Shown piece by piece: positions 63,899 through 64,000 of a DNA stretch of 64,000 nucleotides. Source of the stretch: Phaseolus vulgaris (Eukaryota > Streptophyta > Magnoliopsida > Fabales > Fabaceae); NCBI RefSeq assembly GCF_000499845.2, contig NC_023753.2, forward strand, positions 2,728,001-2,792,000. Reading direction: 5' to 3'. The notes beneath the pieces were generated by a model that saw nothing but the letters and a program-made list of their open reading frames with translations, searched no databases and had not been told where the DNA came from. The position numbers and the translations under genes are program-made. Positions within the stretch are counted from its first letter, which is position 1, and each line of letters begins with the position of its first letter.

Positions 63899-64000
63899 TT
63901 TTACTACTATTGCAGTTGCAATGCATTATTCTTTGATTGATTCCTTCCTCATTTTTATGGATACCAAATCCATAGCCATACACACATGGTGTAAATACTA

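Noticed and set aside
1..64000. CRISPR array, phage, bacterial operon or integrated virus
   Set aside because: No regularly spaced repeats, no prokaryotic gene structure and no viral polymerase or coat-like frame was seen. The only retroelement proteins are the gypsy gag and LINE fragments described.

Overview
The window is nuclear DNA from a flowering plant. It has intron-rich genes with GT..AG introns, about 65-70% A+T intergenic DNA, many (TA)n tracts and plant retroelement debris. The gene content and several dispersed repeats suggest a legume (bean/soybean/cowpea group). That placement is inference, because no search could be run. I see no CRISPR array, operon, rRNA gene or prokaryotic feature.

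Layout. (1) 0-13.9 kb, minus strand: a tandem array of three genes for a PKHD-type 2-oxoglutarate/Fe(II) dioxygenase (At1g22950-like). The first is cut by the left edge and has a different, very short first exon. The second and third are complete, nine-exon, close paralogues. The second carries a decayed Ty3/gypsy gag fragment in intron 5. (2) 17.2-19.5 kb, plus strand: a six-exon plastid class I fructose-bisphosphate aldolase. (3) 21.0-32.3 kb, minus strand: a 19-exon DEAH/DExH RNA helicase with a C-terminal dsRNA-binding domain, lying tail to tail with the aldolase. (4) 32.3-57.7 kb: about 25 kb with no gene I can support. It holds a LINE zinc-knuckle fragment, MITE-like repeats, LTR-like debris, microsatellites and a few GC-richer islands. 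(5) 57.7-63.9 kb, plus strand: a base-exchange phosphatidylserine synthase (PSS1 type) with a long 5'UTR intron and 12 coding exons, ending just inside the right edge.

The four gene families belong to unrelated processes (protein hydroxylation, Calvin cycle/glycolysis, RNA remodelling, phospholipid synthesis), so the layout is an ordinary eukaryotic neighbourhood and not a pathway cluster. From memory, an aldolase/DEAH-helicase pair is also adjacent in Arabidopsis (At2g01140/At2g01130), which would make this a conserved block. Exon coordinates were worked out by hand from splice consensus, reading-frame continuity and comparison between the paralogues; reading frame closes across all introns of the four complete genes. 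The points most worth a second look are the divergence of the dioxygenase array, a weakened splice donor in its third copy, an SAT-to-SAS change in helicase motif III, and the repeat families shared between introns and the gene desert. I found no convincing undescribed system.
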